Below are positions 47,734-58,639 of a stretch of 64,000 nt of DNA, piece by piece (within the stretch, counting starts at the first letter, position 1; each line of letters opens with the position of its first letter). This DNA is from Deuterostichococcus epilithicus (Eukaryota; Chlorophyta; Trebouxiophyceae; Prasiolales; Stichococcaceae), in assembly GCA_033439295.1 (NCBI GenBank), contig JAVTLE010000014.1, positions 4,650,001-4,714,000 on the forward strand, given 5' to 3'. The position numbers and the translations under genes are program-made. The notes beneath the pieces are model-generated. The model searched no databases, was not told where the DNA came from, and saw only the letters and a program-made list of their open reading frames with translations.

Positions 47734-48664
47734 GGAGGCCTGCGGCGTGGCGCGAGCGGTCGGCCCCTGCCTACGGTTCTGCGATGTGAGGCAAGGCAGG
47801 CGCTTCAGAAGCTGCCTGAGCGCAGTGCGGCCTGAATGCACAATGGGCGCATGAGTGCATGCGAGCATTGGCTGTGCATGGGCAAGGGTCAAGGCGCTGG
47901 ATTGAGGTGGCAGCAGGTCAGCCTCCAAGCGAACCAGGATGCAGCTGTAGCCTGGCGGGCTGTCAGACAAGGCAAAATCTGGAGGTGCAGCCAGGCAAAG
48001 AGGCCTCGCAAGCGAGCCCGGACGGCTGCCGGCATGCACTTCGGCAATGCTGCGGCGTCTGCAGCGCCTCTGGGCGGCTTGGAGCTCTGTGTGACGGCTC
48101 CGTGGCCCGGCATGCTCGGCGTATGCCGCCAAAAGACGCCGTAAGTTTGCACGACGATACGTCAAGCACTTCGGTTTTGCGAAAGGTCAGCGCGCGGCTG
48201 TGCGGAAGTCGCGAAAGGCAACCCACCTTCACGGGAAGAGGCCCAGAGTACTTCTTGCACGCCTTGAGGTGGTCGGCGACTGTCCTGGACGGATTTTTGG
48301 CGCTGAAGAGGATTGAGCAGTGCTTGCACCGCAGTTTGCACTCCAGCGGCTGCCCCGTGGTCGGGTGCTGCATCAGTACCGGTTCCAGATGGCCTGATCA
48401 GCAGCACAAAAGCGTGGCGCGTCAGCATGTGCCAAATTGCGAGGCTGCGTGATGGGCGAGCCGGCAACCTGTACGATAGCCTCCAGGCCTCAACGCACCC
48501 CAGGCCGCGGAGCGATTCGCCTTCTGTTTTGTGCGCAGGGAAGCATACGTCGCTGCAATGGGGTCCGTGTCCCCCTCCTGCGGTGGTCCCCCATCGGCAA
48601 GGGGCGAGTCGATCTGCATCGAGTCCAAAACCGAGCCGGCCTGCACGCTCTCCCGCTCCGCCAT
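47624..48664 (-). CDS. BED-like zinc-finger protein (3' half uncertain)
   Basis: Exon 1 starts at the ATG at 48664 (MAERESVQAGSVLDSMQIDS) and is acidic. The next clear exon, about 48390-48227, holds LECKLRCKHCSILFSAKN and VADHLKACKKYSGPLPVK. The pattern C-x2-C-x(~19)-H-x3-C is that of a BED/C2HC DNA-binding finger, and the exon ends before GTGGGT. Exons after that are not clear. A candidate terminal exon, with acceptor CATCGCAG at about 47767, runs through ALSQELMPPGADDGG to YYRPHPEV and TGA at 47624, but it could belong to the hydrolase. BED fingers occur in chromatin proteins and in domesticated hAT transposases. I saw no transposase domain. Confidence 0.55.
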
Positions 48665-48982
48665 CGCGACTGCAGTGTTGACCTGCTCCGAGCAGTGACC
48701 AGGAGTATAGCTTTCAAATCCTCCTGGCGCCAGCGTTCTCTTCTGGCGCTCTATTTGCAATCGATCGCGTCATCACACGTGGACTGAGGTTTCAGGCTTT
48801 CAGGTCTGACCTGACGGAGAGCAGCGGCCTAGGTGCAGCCAGTCTCCGGCTTTTCACATTTCAGCTGCATGGCGTCAGGAGGTCTCTTGAATGCTCAGAT
48901 CAAGCCTATGCTGCCGAGGGCCGACAGGGCCTGACCATGCAGACGCTGCGGGCGCTGAGCAGCGCCTGCAGGCTCACCAGAG
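48665..48982. promoter_or_regulatory. Divergent intergenic region between zinc-finger and HDAC genes
   Basis: About 320 bp separate the two start codons, so the genes probably share a bidirectional promoter region. An upstream ATG at 48937 on the HDAC strand opens a short frame (MQTLRALSSACRLTRD) that overlaps the HDAC start in another frame and stops just after the first exon. Confidence 0.5.
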
Positions 48983-51900
48983 ATGCCGTGTCTTCACCCG
49001 GACCACGTCTGGGGCTGCAGCGCGCCTTCGCAGGTGATTGACAGGCGGCGTGAAGTGATTCTTGGCTTCTGCAATCTCGGCCTCTGCAAAGGTGTCAGGG
49101 AGGCTCGAATGTATCATGACGCCGGGCGTTCATGTCGCTTTCAAGGTGGCGCAGGGGCAGATGCGCATGCCGGGCGCTCGGTGCATGGGCTGCCAGTGGT
49201 TCACCACCCGGTGAGGCTGCTGCAGAAGCTTCACTCATCACATCTATGCTGTTACTTATGCTACTGCGACTGACGGATGCGCGGTGAGCAAAATATGGGG
49301 TGTGAAATGCTTATGCACGGCTTGCAGGCGTACAGCGCTCCGCAGCTGCCCCCAGGCCACCGCTTTCCCATGGTGAGCAAGCTCACTCGGGCGGCTGTAA
49401 TGCTGTTGATGCAGCGACTGCTGCTGCTGGCGCCAATCTGATCATGGTGGGGTGCGCTACCCCAGGCTGAGCGCCTCTTGTACCCCTGCAGGGCGTCTTC
49501 CAATGTATCTATGACCTGCTGCTGCGCGACGGCGTCATTACGCCAGAACAGGTCAGCTTGCGGGCTTGCCAACTGTCCTCGCATGCCTGTCATGTGCACG
49601 GTGGCAGCAGCTTTGGGATGTCGGGTCCTGAAGTCGCAGGGGTGCGCCAGCACATGGCATCGTTCCTGATGTCATGACGTGCAGGTGAACATACCAGCGT
49701 CGCTGCCCAATCGGGAGATGCTCGAGCTGGTGAGCCCTCGTTCGTCACACTCTGCGCTTGCATCGTGCAAGTCTGCAGCAGGGTGGCACCCCCAGAAACC
49801 ATCCGCATCGTGCAACACCAATCTTCCCCGGCATCTTCCTCTCTGAACGGTGCCCATACAAAACCTGGCCGCAGGCGCACGACCCCGCCTACGTGGAGAC
49901 CTTTTGCAATGGCGCCCTGGGCTACGCAGCCGTCAAGCGCATCGGCTTCGGTGCTGTCACGCGCTCGCCGGTCCTTGTGGAGCGCACCCTCGCCGAGATC
50001 GCTGGTGCTCCGGCTACTCAGGCTGCTCCCTCGATCTGAATTTGACAGTGTGACCGGATGATGATCGTCCGCAGGAACACGGAACCTGGCAGTGTCGTTG
50101 CATGCTTGCCGGCATCCGCGGATGTGCCTAGGCATGCAAAAGTGCGCATTGACCTGAGCTGCTACTTAGGGTTGCCTGACTGACGCATTGTGCATGTTGT
50201 TTTTTATAATGGTTACGAAGGTGTCCCTGCTTTCGGCGCTCAGGCACGCTGCTGACGGCGGAGCTGGCGCTGCAGCACGGCCTGGCGGTAAACACAGCCG
50301 GCGGCACACATCACGCCTTCAGGTACAGCTGGCATTGCCATTCGCCCCCCTGCAGTGTCGACGCCATGCCTTGGATTGGATGTTAATCCTTCAGACCTGT
50401 TTCTCAAGCATGAGGCTGTTCCTGTTCATCTGGTGCTGCCCGTCTGGCGTCTCTGGATACTGTTGCTGGAACCCATGGCGGAGTTGCGATGTCCCTGCCA
50501 CCGCGCAGGGGCTACGGGTCGGGTTTCTGCATCCTCAATGACCTGGCGGTCACGGCGCTGGAGCTGCGGCGGCGGCGTGATGTGGAACGCGTCTTGATCC
50601 TCGACCTGGACGTGCACCAGGTGGTCCTGAACGAGGCTTCACAAATGCCGGGCCCTGTAGCTTTCGGTGTCCTCTGACTGAGAACTAAGCCTGCCTTGCT
50701 AGTGCATCGGGCATGTCACATTTGCGTCACACAGCGCGTCACTGCGGCGGCTGCATAGCATACGCGCAGCCTGATGCGTGACGCGCAGGAGCAGCGACTT
50801 GCGAGGTGCCAGACGGTGGCTCCACTGGATAGGTTTGCAGTTTGTTTGCATCTGTTCTGCCTGCGTACTGACGCCCGCTCCGCGCGTTGCTGCTGCGCCA
50901 GAGCAGGGCGATGGGACGGCGGCCATACTTGAGGGGCACGAGCACATCATGACCGTCTCCTTCCATGCCGCTTCCAACTTCCCCGCCCGCAAGCAGCGCA
51001 GCCACCTGGACGTGCCGCTGCCTGACGGCATGCAGGACGACCAGTATCTGAGGTGGGCTGGACCTGGTGATTTTGAGCATTGGCCTGACTTGACGCATTT
51101 GACATGAGAGGTGGGAGAGATGACACCCTTCCACGACAACAGCAAAGCTAGAACAACTGAGGCGCTTTGATACATCACCCCCAAAATTATCAGTTCCAAC
51201 CCTGGTGGATTGAAGTCCCCCAATCTTTGCAACATTGATCTAGGCTCGTTCCAGCGCTGCGTCATCATCACAGCTGCTCTATCGAGGATCAAGCCCGCTG
51301 GTGCATAAGCAGGCAATAGGTGGCGGGCTGCGGCACAACCAGAACCGTTTTGACACTGCCCAATGCTGGATGCGAGGGATGCAGCTTCATGCTGCAATGC
51401 AATCATTGCTGTGTCCACCTCGGGCACTGTTCTCAAAACCATCGGCTGATACCCGCAGGAGGGTGGCCGACACGCTGTCGGGGCCTCTACAGCGCTTTCA
51501 GGAGCCGAACCTGGTGCTGTATTGTAAAACGTTTTGCTGCCTCCAAAGGCAAACCCTCCAGCAGGGCTGTCCATCTCTACTGCTGCAACCACCAGGCGGG
51601 CGGTGAAAACCTTCAACCCTGAACCCTAGAGACTCTGCTGCTGGGGATGCCGGTGCGCATCCGGCCGGGCTTGGTGCCATTTTTGACACAGCGACCGCTG
51701 CCCTCGGCACTGCCTTTCGCTTTGCACAAAACCCCTGCTGTCATGGCCGCAGGAGGGTGGCGGACACTCTGCCAGGGCTGCTCCAGCGCTTCCGGCCGGA
51801 CCTGGTGATGTACGATGCGGGCGTTGACCCGCATGGCGGCGACGCGCTGGGGAGGCTGGCGCTGACGGACGCCGGCCTGCACCGCCGGGAGCTCCTGGTG

Positions 51901-53134
51901 AGACTCTTATGCTGCTTATTCCCACATAGTTCACACTTGTGTGAACCATTCTCTTGAGAAAGAGAGGCCGAAAACTCCAAAAGCGCATGGGCCGAGCTGC
52001 TGCGGCCTGGCACGCTGGCGCGGCTGCCGCTGACAGTCGCCGCTGAGCACCGAAGGCAGCTGATGGTGCGTCGCTGCTATGCTCCGGCATTCCTGACGAG
52101 CAAACTCCGGAATTTCCAAGGCGCACCGGCCCATGGCGCTGACAAATGCCAGCGGCCTGCAAGGGCGGCCGGGTGCTTTCTGACAAGGCCTGCGGCAAGG
52201 GAGCTGCCGCTGCTGATGAGTCAGCTGGGCACAGGTTGCGCAACAAGAGAAACCCTGAACAAAATTATATCTGAGATCCTCAGAAGCTCCCTGGTGCTGC
52301 GGCATTGTGGCCGTGTGGCACGCCACTGTCGTGCCCTAGTGGATGGCGCATGTGGACGGCACCCCCTGCCGGCCAGAGACCAGCGCCTGCTGCTGAGCGG
52401 ACCTGACTGTGGTCAAACATGAAAGGCAGACCACAGGTCGTGGGCGTCGTTGCGGCAGCACTCAGTCCCCGCACTAGCAGTCTTGGAAGGGTGTCATTGA
52501 GGATGACACCTGCCGTAAAGCGGCAAGCATATTCCTCGGTTTCTGTGTCAGCTGCTAGACTCTGCGCTGGGCGTCGACGTTGCGCTGGCGTGCATCGAAG
52601 AACCTGCCTGCTCATCATGACGATTTTATTAAGATCCTCTGCAAGCATGCCGCACATGCCTGCAGCTATGTTGCATATTTTTCACAGGTACGGGACACTG
52701 CGTTCGCGCGATGCAGCAATATTTCCGGCAGGCGTCATCGGCGCGGCGGAAGCCATTGCATCTTTGCGTTTACTTCTGCAACTCCTGCAGCTTTGCAATG
52801 GTGCAAAGTGGACGCTGACCATTTCCAGCTTCTGTGCAGTGCCAGTGCGGTGCTGAGCTTTTGACTCCGGACTCCCGCTTGCGGGCGGCGTTAGTTGCAG
52901 GAGCCGCTAGGGGATTCTTACCAGCGCTTCTCAATTGCAAGTTGGGCAGCAGACGCATGAAGCTCATCCTTGATCCACCTGTAAATGCAGGTGCTGGACA
53001 CGGTGCTGGGTGCGGGAATCCCGCTGGCGGGCGTTGTCGGCGGCGGCTACCATAAGGATCTGCTCGTCCTGGCGGCACGACACACTTGGCTGCACCGCGC
53101 CGCGGTGCAGATGTGGACTGACCACGGGCTGTGA
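48983..53134 (+). CDS. Histone deacetylase-family protein (bacterial/class IV-like type)
   Basis: Zinc-dependent deacetylase of the arginase/HDAC fold. Ten exons join in perfect phase: 48983-49033, 49328-49372, 49492-49551, 49685-49729, 49875-50004, 50244-50322, 50509-50620, 50907-51052, 51753-51897 and 52991-53134, total 957 nt, 318 aa plus stop. Motifs: LPPGHRFPM; HDPAYVETFCNGAL; GGTHHAFRGYGSGFC with the active-site His pair; LDLDVHQGDGTA with zinc ligands Asp and His; YDAGVDPHGGD with the third ligand; and GGGYHKDLL with the catalytic Tyr. All key residues are present, so it is probably active. The length and GGTHHAFR resemble bacterial-type deacetylases more than class I enzymes. The substrate may be histone or not. 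The start is chosen because its frame fits exon 2; the ATG at 48937 does not. Confidence 0.92.
51450..52070. repeat. Exon echoes around HDAC exon 9
   Basis: The exon start CGCAGGAGGGTGGCGGACAC (51749) has a close copy CGCAGGAGGGTGGCCGACAC at 51454, which still reads RVADTLSGPLQRF, and a weaker copy near 51629 (GACTCTGCTGCTGGGG...CGGCCGGGCTTGGTG). Downstream, the exon end GAGGCTGGCGCTGACGGACG with its donor is copied at about 52015 (GCGGCTGCCGCTGACAGTCG). The exon is thus echoed on both sides. Confidence 0.8.
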
Positions 53135-53447
53135 CGCCGCACAACCGCGCCAGCATCCCTGGCAGCAGCACGTCGCGGCACAGTTACTGGCTGAGCTAGT
53201 TGTGGCGCGTGATGTCGTATAGCTGGGGTCAACCCGCACAGTTGTCAGATGCTGCCCGGTGCTATACACGCGACTCAGCAAATTGGTCTGCCCCAGCTCG
53301 GCGGCGTTTGTTATTGCGACGGCGTGACGGACAACTCCAAGGGTGCATGAGGGAAAATCCTCAAAATATACCTTCTCGAACTTCCTTCGGAACTTCACAC
53401 TCCCCTCCTTTCATCCTTGAACAAATCAGAGCATACGATGCAGATCC
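53135..53447. other. Promoter side of the small gene at 53.4 kb
   Basis: Short gap. Its CT-rich end (CCCCTCCTTTCATCCTTG at about 53402) resembles CCCCTCTCTTTTGCCC at the same place before the paralog at 58.3 kb, so the duplication seems to include upstream sequence. Confidence 0.5.
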
Positions 53448-53803
53448 ATGGCTGAAGACAGCACCTTCGCGCGGCAGGCTTGGCAGCTGTTTCGCAAGTG
53501 CCCGAATCAAACGCTTCAGGACGTGTTTGCCCTCAGGCCGAGGCCGAGGGCCGGATCAGAAGTCGACTACCTTGCACTGGCTCTAGTCGTGAATCGCATC
53601 ATCTGCTCCGTGGATCGCGAGCAGGGCTGGGTGGTCCTGCAGTGGTTCACAGGCGCTGGCCTGTGAGTACAATAGCACGCAGCTTGTGCACAAGCTGCCT
53701 TGTCTTGTTGAGAATACATCAGCCATTCACACGCTTCATTACCCATTTCCGTGCTCGCAGACAAGACTTTCTCAAGGGCCAGAAGGCCTGGAAGCAAGAC
53801 TAA
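53448..53803 (+). CDS. Small protein of unknown function, paralog 1
   Basis: Two exons, 53448-53662 and 53761-53803, join in phase 2 to give about 85 aa. It begins MAEDSTFARQAWQLFRKCPN, continues TLQDVFALRPRPRAGSEVDY, and ends LQDFLKGQKAWKQD. A second locus at 58287-58639 shares the layout, the intron position and phase, and the motifs W-x-L-x-x-C-P-x-x-T-L-Q, AL-x-x-RPR and the ending K-x-W/L-KQD. No signal peptide or membrane helix. I do not recognise the family. It looks like a compact helical protein. Confidence 0.7.
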
Positions 53804-54699
53804 AACCTGAACCGGCGGAGCAGTGAGCTGCGTCATTGTGTGGAGCACGCTGGCTACTGCAGTTCCGTCGCTCGCGTGAGGGGCGGGATTGAAGGCTGCG
53901 GCCACTGGAAGGCTGCCACTGTCTGCGCTGACATCGCCGCCGCCGGTGATGCCGTGTCGCGTTGCGTCTTGCCTCTGTCCGTGCTGCCTGCCCTGCCTGT
54001 AGCTCTGCAAGTCCTGGGCCAGCCCCGACGGGCTGCCGCCAGATGCCGCAGGGTATCTGGCGGCGGCATCGGCAGCTGCAGCGAAGCCGCAAGAGCCTGT
54101 GTTGGCGACTCGCTGGAAGCCAGCTGCTCGGCCGGCGGCGGCGGCAGCGGTATGCGCTGATGCGGGGCCTGCTGCCAGCCCGACCGCTTCTCGCTGGCTC
54201 GTGGGGCATGCCAGTGCGCATTGGTTGCGGGGATCATCAATACTTGATCAGTCACCAATAATTAAATCAAGCTGTAAAGCATGCCGTGTAGGCTAGCAAA
54301 ACGGCTAGTCCTCACGCATGTGAGATCCTCAAGCCCACCATGCGCTAGCGACCTCAAAACAACGAAACCATGCATGCACGACCAAAAGCGGTCCACGAAT
54401 GTCACCGCTGACCTGCAGTCCCGCGGGATGGCTGCACTAGGTCATTGCACATATACGGCACATGTGAAGCCGCATCAAAAGCTCGCTGCAAATATGGGAG
54501 CAGTGCATAAAACCTAAATAGTTTTGCAGCCTGCGCTGCACAGAGCTGTTCAGCAACCTCCTCATCTCTGGCAGCGCTGGCCGCGCTGGCGGAGATCAGC
54601 CTGCATGGGGCAGCTGACGTTCAAGTGAACAAGTGCTGCACACGGCGGCAGCTGATAGATGCGCCTGCGGTGCGTCAGCGGCGACCGTGCATGGTGTTG
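53804..54699. other. Intergenic between convergent genes
   Basis: Contains GC-rich overlapping frames at 53.8-54.25 kb (Arg-rich on minus, Ala-rich on plus) with no motif, then an AT-richer stretch. I see no gene. It holds the 3' ends of both neighbours. Confidence 0.45.
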
Positions 54700-56330
54700 C
54701 TACAGCGCCGCGTCAGTGCTGTGGGCCTCCGGTCGCCGATGTGCAGTACGCGCTGGCGCTCTGGCGGAGTCTTCCTCGGATAATGTAGGAGTGTCCTCCA
54801 TCGGCTGCGTGTCCGTTGCCGAGGTCTTGAACCGGCTGCCATGCTCGGCGGCAGCGGCGTTAGCGCACACGAGAATGTAGAATCCGAAGATGACGATGCG
54901 CCCGATGGCGTACTTGTAGTTGATCAGCACGCCAGAGGCCGCCAGCACCTCCAGCGGCAGCTCCATCAGCACCTTCGTCCTGCGCTGACAGCAATGGAGA
55001 TGGCGTCAGTAGCAGTAGCAGCGCAGCCCCACGCGCTCGCTCAGCTGGCAGCCTGCACGGAGGGGTGCGGGAATGCACTGTCCTGTGGCAGTGCGGCGCA
55101 TGCTGCAGGATGTACTCTTAACACTGCATGACGCATGTGCTCGATCGGGATTTCAGCAGCATGGCAACGCATCACATCAGAATGGATGAGCACGTGCAGC
55201 CGGCGCGAGCGGCGACGCACCGGTACCGGCGCTGCAGCTGCGGCGTCTTGTGGGCGCCTGATCTCAAGGACGGCTTCCAGGCGGCGCGGCTCGCCAGCCA
55301 GCAGCAGCAGCCGTCGAGCGCCACAAAGAGCACAATGCCTGCAGAAACTTAGATGACTATGTTAGCTGGGCCTGGGTGTGGACTAGAGAACTTATATAGC
55401 TTGCTGGTGAGGCACCAGTAGCAGCGGCAGTGCAGTTCTAGGTCGTCCCATTTTCCACTGCAACACAGACTGCCCCGCTGAAGGGCTGCCAAATCAGCAA
55501 TCGGCCCAGCGACGCGTAAGTGCTCGCGCTTGCATGTCGTGCGTGCGAATGCGGGCTCTGGGATACAGCGTCAAGGGGCGCACCCCCCAACAGCTCAAGC
55601 ACATTGTAGACCAGCCAGGCGCCCGCCTCAAAACACCTCCACGACGTCCACCGCGGGTCGCAGGCCTCCTGCTGCGGCGCCGCCTCCTCACAGGTGGGAT
55701 CAGGGCCAAAACAATTGGCGTGCTCGCCGTAGACGGTGGCGCAGAACGCCAGCACCCACAGGCAGGAGGTAACAATGGGCAATGCGGTCTTGTCGCTACT
55801 CAGGAGAGCGCCCAGCACCAGCCCCAGCTTGACCGTCTCGGCCACCACTTTGGCCCTGCGCAATTTTGTGGAACACACGTCAGCGCCAGCCATGAGCAGA
55901 CAAGTGGCTCGGCAGCGACAGGAAAGCTTGCGGCTGAGCAGGAACTCGGGCTGTCGAGCATATGGTGTGCATGCACGAGGAGTGCGGCAGGAACAAGGGC
56001 AGTTGCGCCAGGGAACTGAAATGATGGGCAGCCGTCATGTGCAGGGTCGGACCTGTAGCGCTGCTGGCAAGGGCAGCGATTGGTGCCGGCCGGTCCAGAT
56101 GGACTCCTTGAACTCGCCCTTGTCGGTGAAAGTACATCAGGAATGAAGAACACTACCTCGTGCAGCCCTGCAGGTGCAGGAGAGTGGACCATGAGCTCGG
56201 CGTGCTCGGGGCAGCAGGAAGCAACACGCAGCGCATGCAGGCGGGCTGTGGAAGTGGCGGGAGGCGGCGCGGCAGTCGCTGCGCCGCAGTGCGCCTCGAA
56301 CACGCCGGACAGTCGGCACAGCTCAGGTGG
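54700..56330 (-). CDS. Multi-pass membrane protein of unknown function
   Basis: Exon-like blocks in order: about 56310-56150 (LCRLSGVFEAHCGAA, Cys-rich), 56135-56052 (FTDKGEFKESIWTGRHQ), about 55870-55570 (RRAKVVAETVKLGLVLGALL, then CLWVLAFCATVYGEHANCF) and 54976-54700 (RRTKVLMELPLEVLAASGVL, RIVIFGFYILVCANAAAAEH, acidic tail, stop). Each main block begins with a basic RRxK plus helix and continues with a second helix ending in Y-x-x-H-x-x-CF. The 56.75-56.96 kb block is a further copy of the same module. I do not recognise the family. This could be one gene with the exons at 56.7-57.9 kb, with 57938 as the true start. Confidence 0.5.
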
Positions 56331-56744
56331 GTGGTTCGAACAAGCCTCACAGGCAATAGTGGCCGGTCGGCAGTGTGCGCCAGGAGCAAGGGATATTGGT
56401 TGCCGTAAAACTCACAACCCAGCTATAGTAGTTGCCCATGACAGGCAAGGCTAGTTAAGAGGTAGTATGATGTACGAGAGGAGATTGCAGGGAAGCGAGC
56501 ACGCACGGTGGATGCCCTGCTGTGCGTGGGCGGCTGACTGTAGATAGCTGGATCTCTAGCGGCTGTTGCAAGTGTCCAGAGATGCGGGAGTTCGAAGGCA
56601 GGTGCTGCAAATGGAATTGTGTCCCGAACCGTCGGAAAGCAAGCACAGTGATACAAACAAACGAGGAATGTTCAAGGCACTGGCAGGGTCAATGACTAAA
56701 CACCGTAGGTCCTGCTGCCTAAGGGCTCCTCCAGTAGCACGATT

Positions 56745-57938
56745 TCTACACCAGCGGGGCGAACACGAGGTCCAGGCCAATGAGCAGGGATTTGGGCGTC
56801 CGCCCCGGCTCGAAGCAGGCTGCATGGTCGGTGTACACCCCAATGGCGAACACCAGCTAGTAGAGGCACCAGGCGGCCCATGCCCAGGGTGTGGCTGTCA
56901 GCCCCAGGCCGGCGCATGCCAGCCCCAGCTTGACGAACTCGTTCAGCATCCTTGTCCTGCATGGAGTCAACTAGGATTCATCAGCTCTAGCATGCGACCA
57001 GGGGAACTGCTGGATGTGGATCTCGAATGGTTGCGACGCTCCTGGCATGCGGTGGCAGAGCAGCATCGTGGAAGTGCTGAGCTTGCGCCGTTGCCACGAC
57101 AGAGACGGCAGAGTGCTGCGTTACGAGCTCGTGTTCAGCCGCAACGAGTTTCCAATGGCAGCTGCAGTGCATGCAGCTTCTGACGCACGGAACATGTTGC
57201 AGGGTGGGAGGCCAACAAGAATGAGAGGGAATCCGTACCGCCACTTCGTCTTCTTCTCAAGCTTTCCCCAGCCGCCAGACCAGATGGCCTGCGACAGCCA
57301 CAGACCGAGTGCGATATGCAGGGCCATCTTGAGCGGCCCCTTCGGCGGCGGCTGTCAACTCGGCGGTGATCCCTGCATGCATCGGTGCACAGGCAGTCAG
57401 CTGCTCCTGCAGGCTGTGTTGTACTCGCTGCATGCTCTGAAGCGGCCACCCTTCGATAGCCTGCAGGTGGAATGCGTGTGCCTAATGAACAATAAGCATG
57501 TGCAAGGCGGTGCAGCCTTCCAAGACCCTGCAAATGTGTTACAACGAGCAATGCCCTTAATAAGCTGGTTCGTTACGACTTTCTGCAAACAAAACCCAAC
57601 ACTTCTACCTTCTCCTTCATGCAGATGTGCCAGAGATTCGTTCATGGACGATGCGCGCGAGCACTGCTGCCGTTGTCCGGCGCAATTGTGCCGGTACTGA
57701 TAAAGACATCAAATAGAACTGCAGCGAGCGTCAGGGCTTTGTTACAGGAGTTCCAGTCTTATACGAATACATGTAGCGTAGTTCTGTGCCAGCAGGAGCA
57801 GCCCGTCAACAAGCAGTAGGAGCCACTACAGAGTGCAATTCATGTGCCGACTGATTCTGATTGTAGATACAGCCCCGTGCTTACCTTCAGCGTAGTCTGC
57901 TGCCGCTGCAGCACCACCTCGGCGTTTCGAGCCGGCAT
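56745..57938 (-). pseudogene. Related membrane-protein exons with an in-frame TAG
   Basis: Start exon 57938-57885 (MPARNAEVVLQRQQTTLK, donor GTAAGC), exon 57351-about 57222 (PLKMALHIALGLWLSQAIW, KTKWRYGFPLILVG) and exon about 56960-56750 (MLNEFVKLGLACAGLGL, AWCLY, stop, LVFAIGVYTDHAACFEPG). The last block aligns with the 55.8-kb module: CLY*LVFAIGVYTDH against CLWVLAFCATVYGEH. The TAG (56857-56859) lies inside the second helix. It may be a decayed duplicate, a sequencing error, or an exon skipped in favour of the downstream copies. An alternative is that exons 1-2 belong to the gene at 54.7-56.3 kb and only this block is dead. Confidence 0.45.
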
Positions 57939-58286
57939 GGTGCGTGGTGCTGCTTCGTACGTACAGCCTGCAACCTGTGAGATCGTTTGCTCACGACCAA
58001 GCTGCTGGCAGCTGCGATGTTGATGCGACTGGAATGCCTCCGATGTGAATGAAGCGGCCTCGCTCACATGCAATGAGAGGAATGCTTTGATGTTTGATGT
58101 TTTGTGAAGAACGAAACTTCTGGATGTGTTATGAAGGCACGCTTCGCGGGAGGATCTCCGGAGATTCCTGCCAACCTCGATGCCCCCTGCCTCTACACCT
58201 CGGATCTTTCGAGGGGCACGTCGGCGCTTCTGACGATTCCCCTCTCTTTTGCCCACACGCTACGCTGATTGCGCCGATGAAAGCTT

Positions 58287-58639
58287 ACGGCTGTTGCAGC
58301 CACATTCGTGCAGGAGGCTTGGAAGCTCTTGTATCGCTGCCCCCAGCCAACGCTGCAGCATCTGCTTGCCCTGCACTCCAGACCGAGGGAGGACTCGACC
58401 CTTGACGCCACTGTGCTGGTCCTCCTTCTATACAAGATCAGCTTTACAAACACCTCGGATGAAGAGCACCAGCGGCTTTACCTGGAGTGGGCAACCTGTG
58501 GTGGCATGTGAGTTCACTGTTGTGGTCAATGCGCGCATGCAGGCAACAATGGTGCTTGCAGGGTCTGCATATTCAAGGTGAATGTCCTGCTCGCAGGGAC
58601 GACTGGTACGCCAACGGCAAAGCCCTCAAGCAGGACTGA
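58287..58639 (+). pseudogene. Small protein paralog 2, start codon replaced by ACG
   Basis: Exons 58287-58507 and 58597-58639, phase 2, about 87 aa. Codon-by-codon alignment with paralog 1 puts ACG (58287-58289) opposite its ATG. It then reads AVAATFVQEAWKLLYRCPQP, TLQHLLALHSRPREDSTLDA, and ends MDDWYANGKALKQD, stop. The reading frame is otherwise intact and splice sites are normal (GTGAGT, CGCAG). Upstream in the same frame a TGA follows within three codons, so no in-frame ATG is available in this exon. It is either a recently silenced gene, a non-AUG start, or a gene with an unseen upstream exon. Confidence 0.6.
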
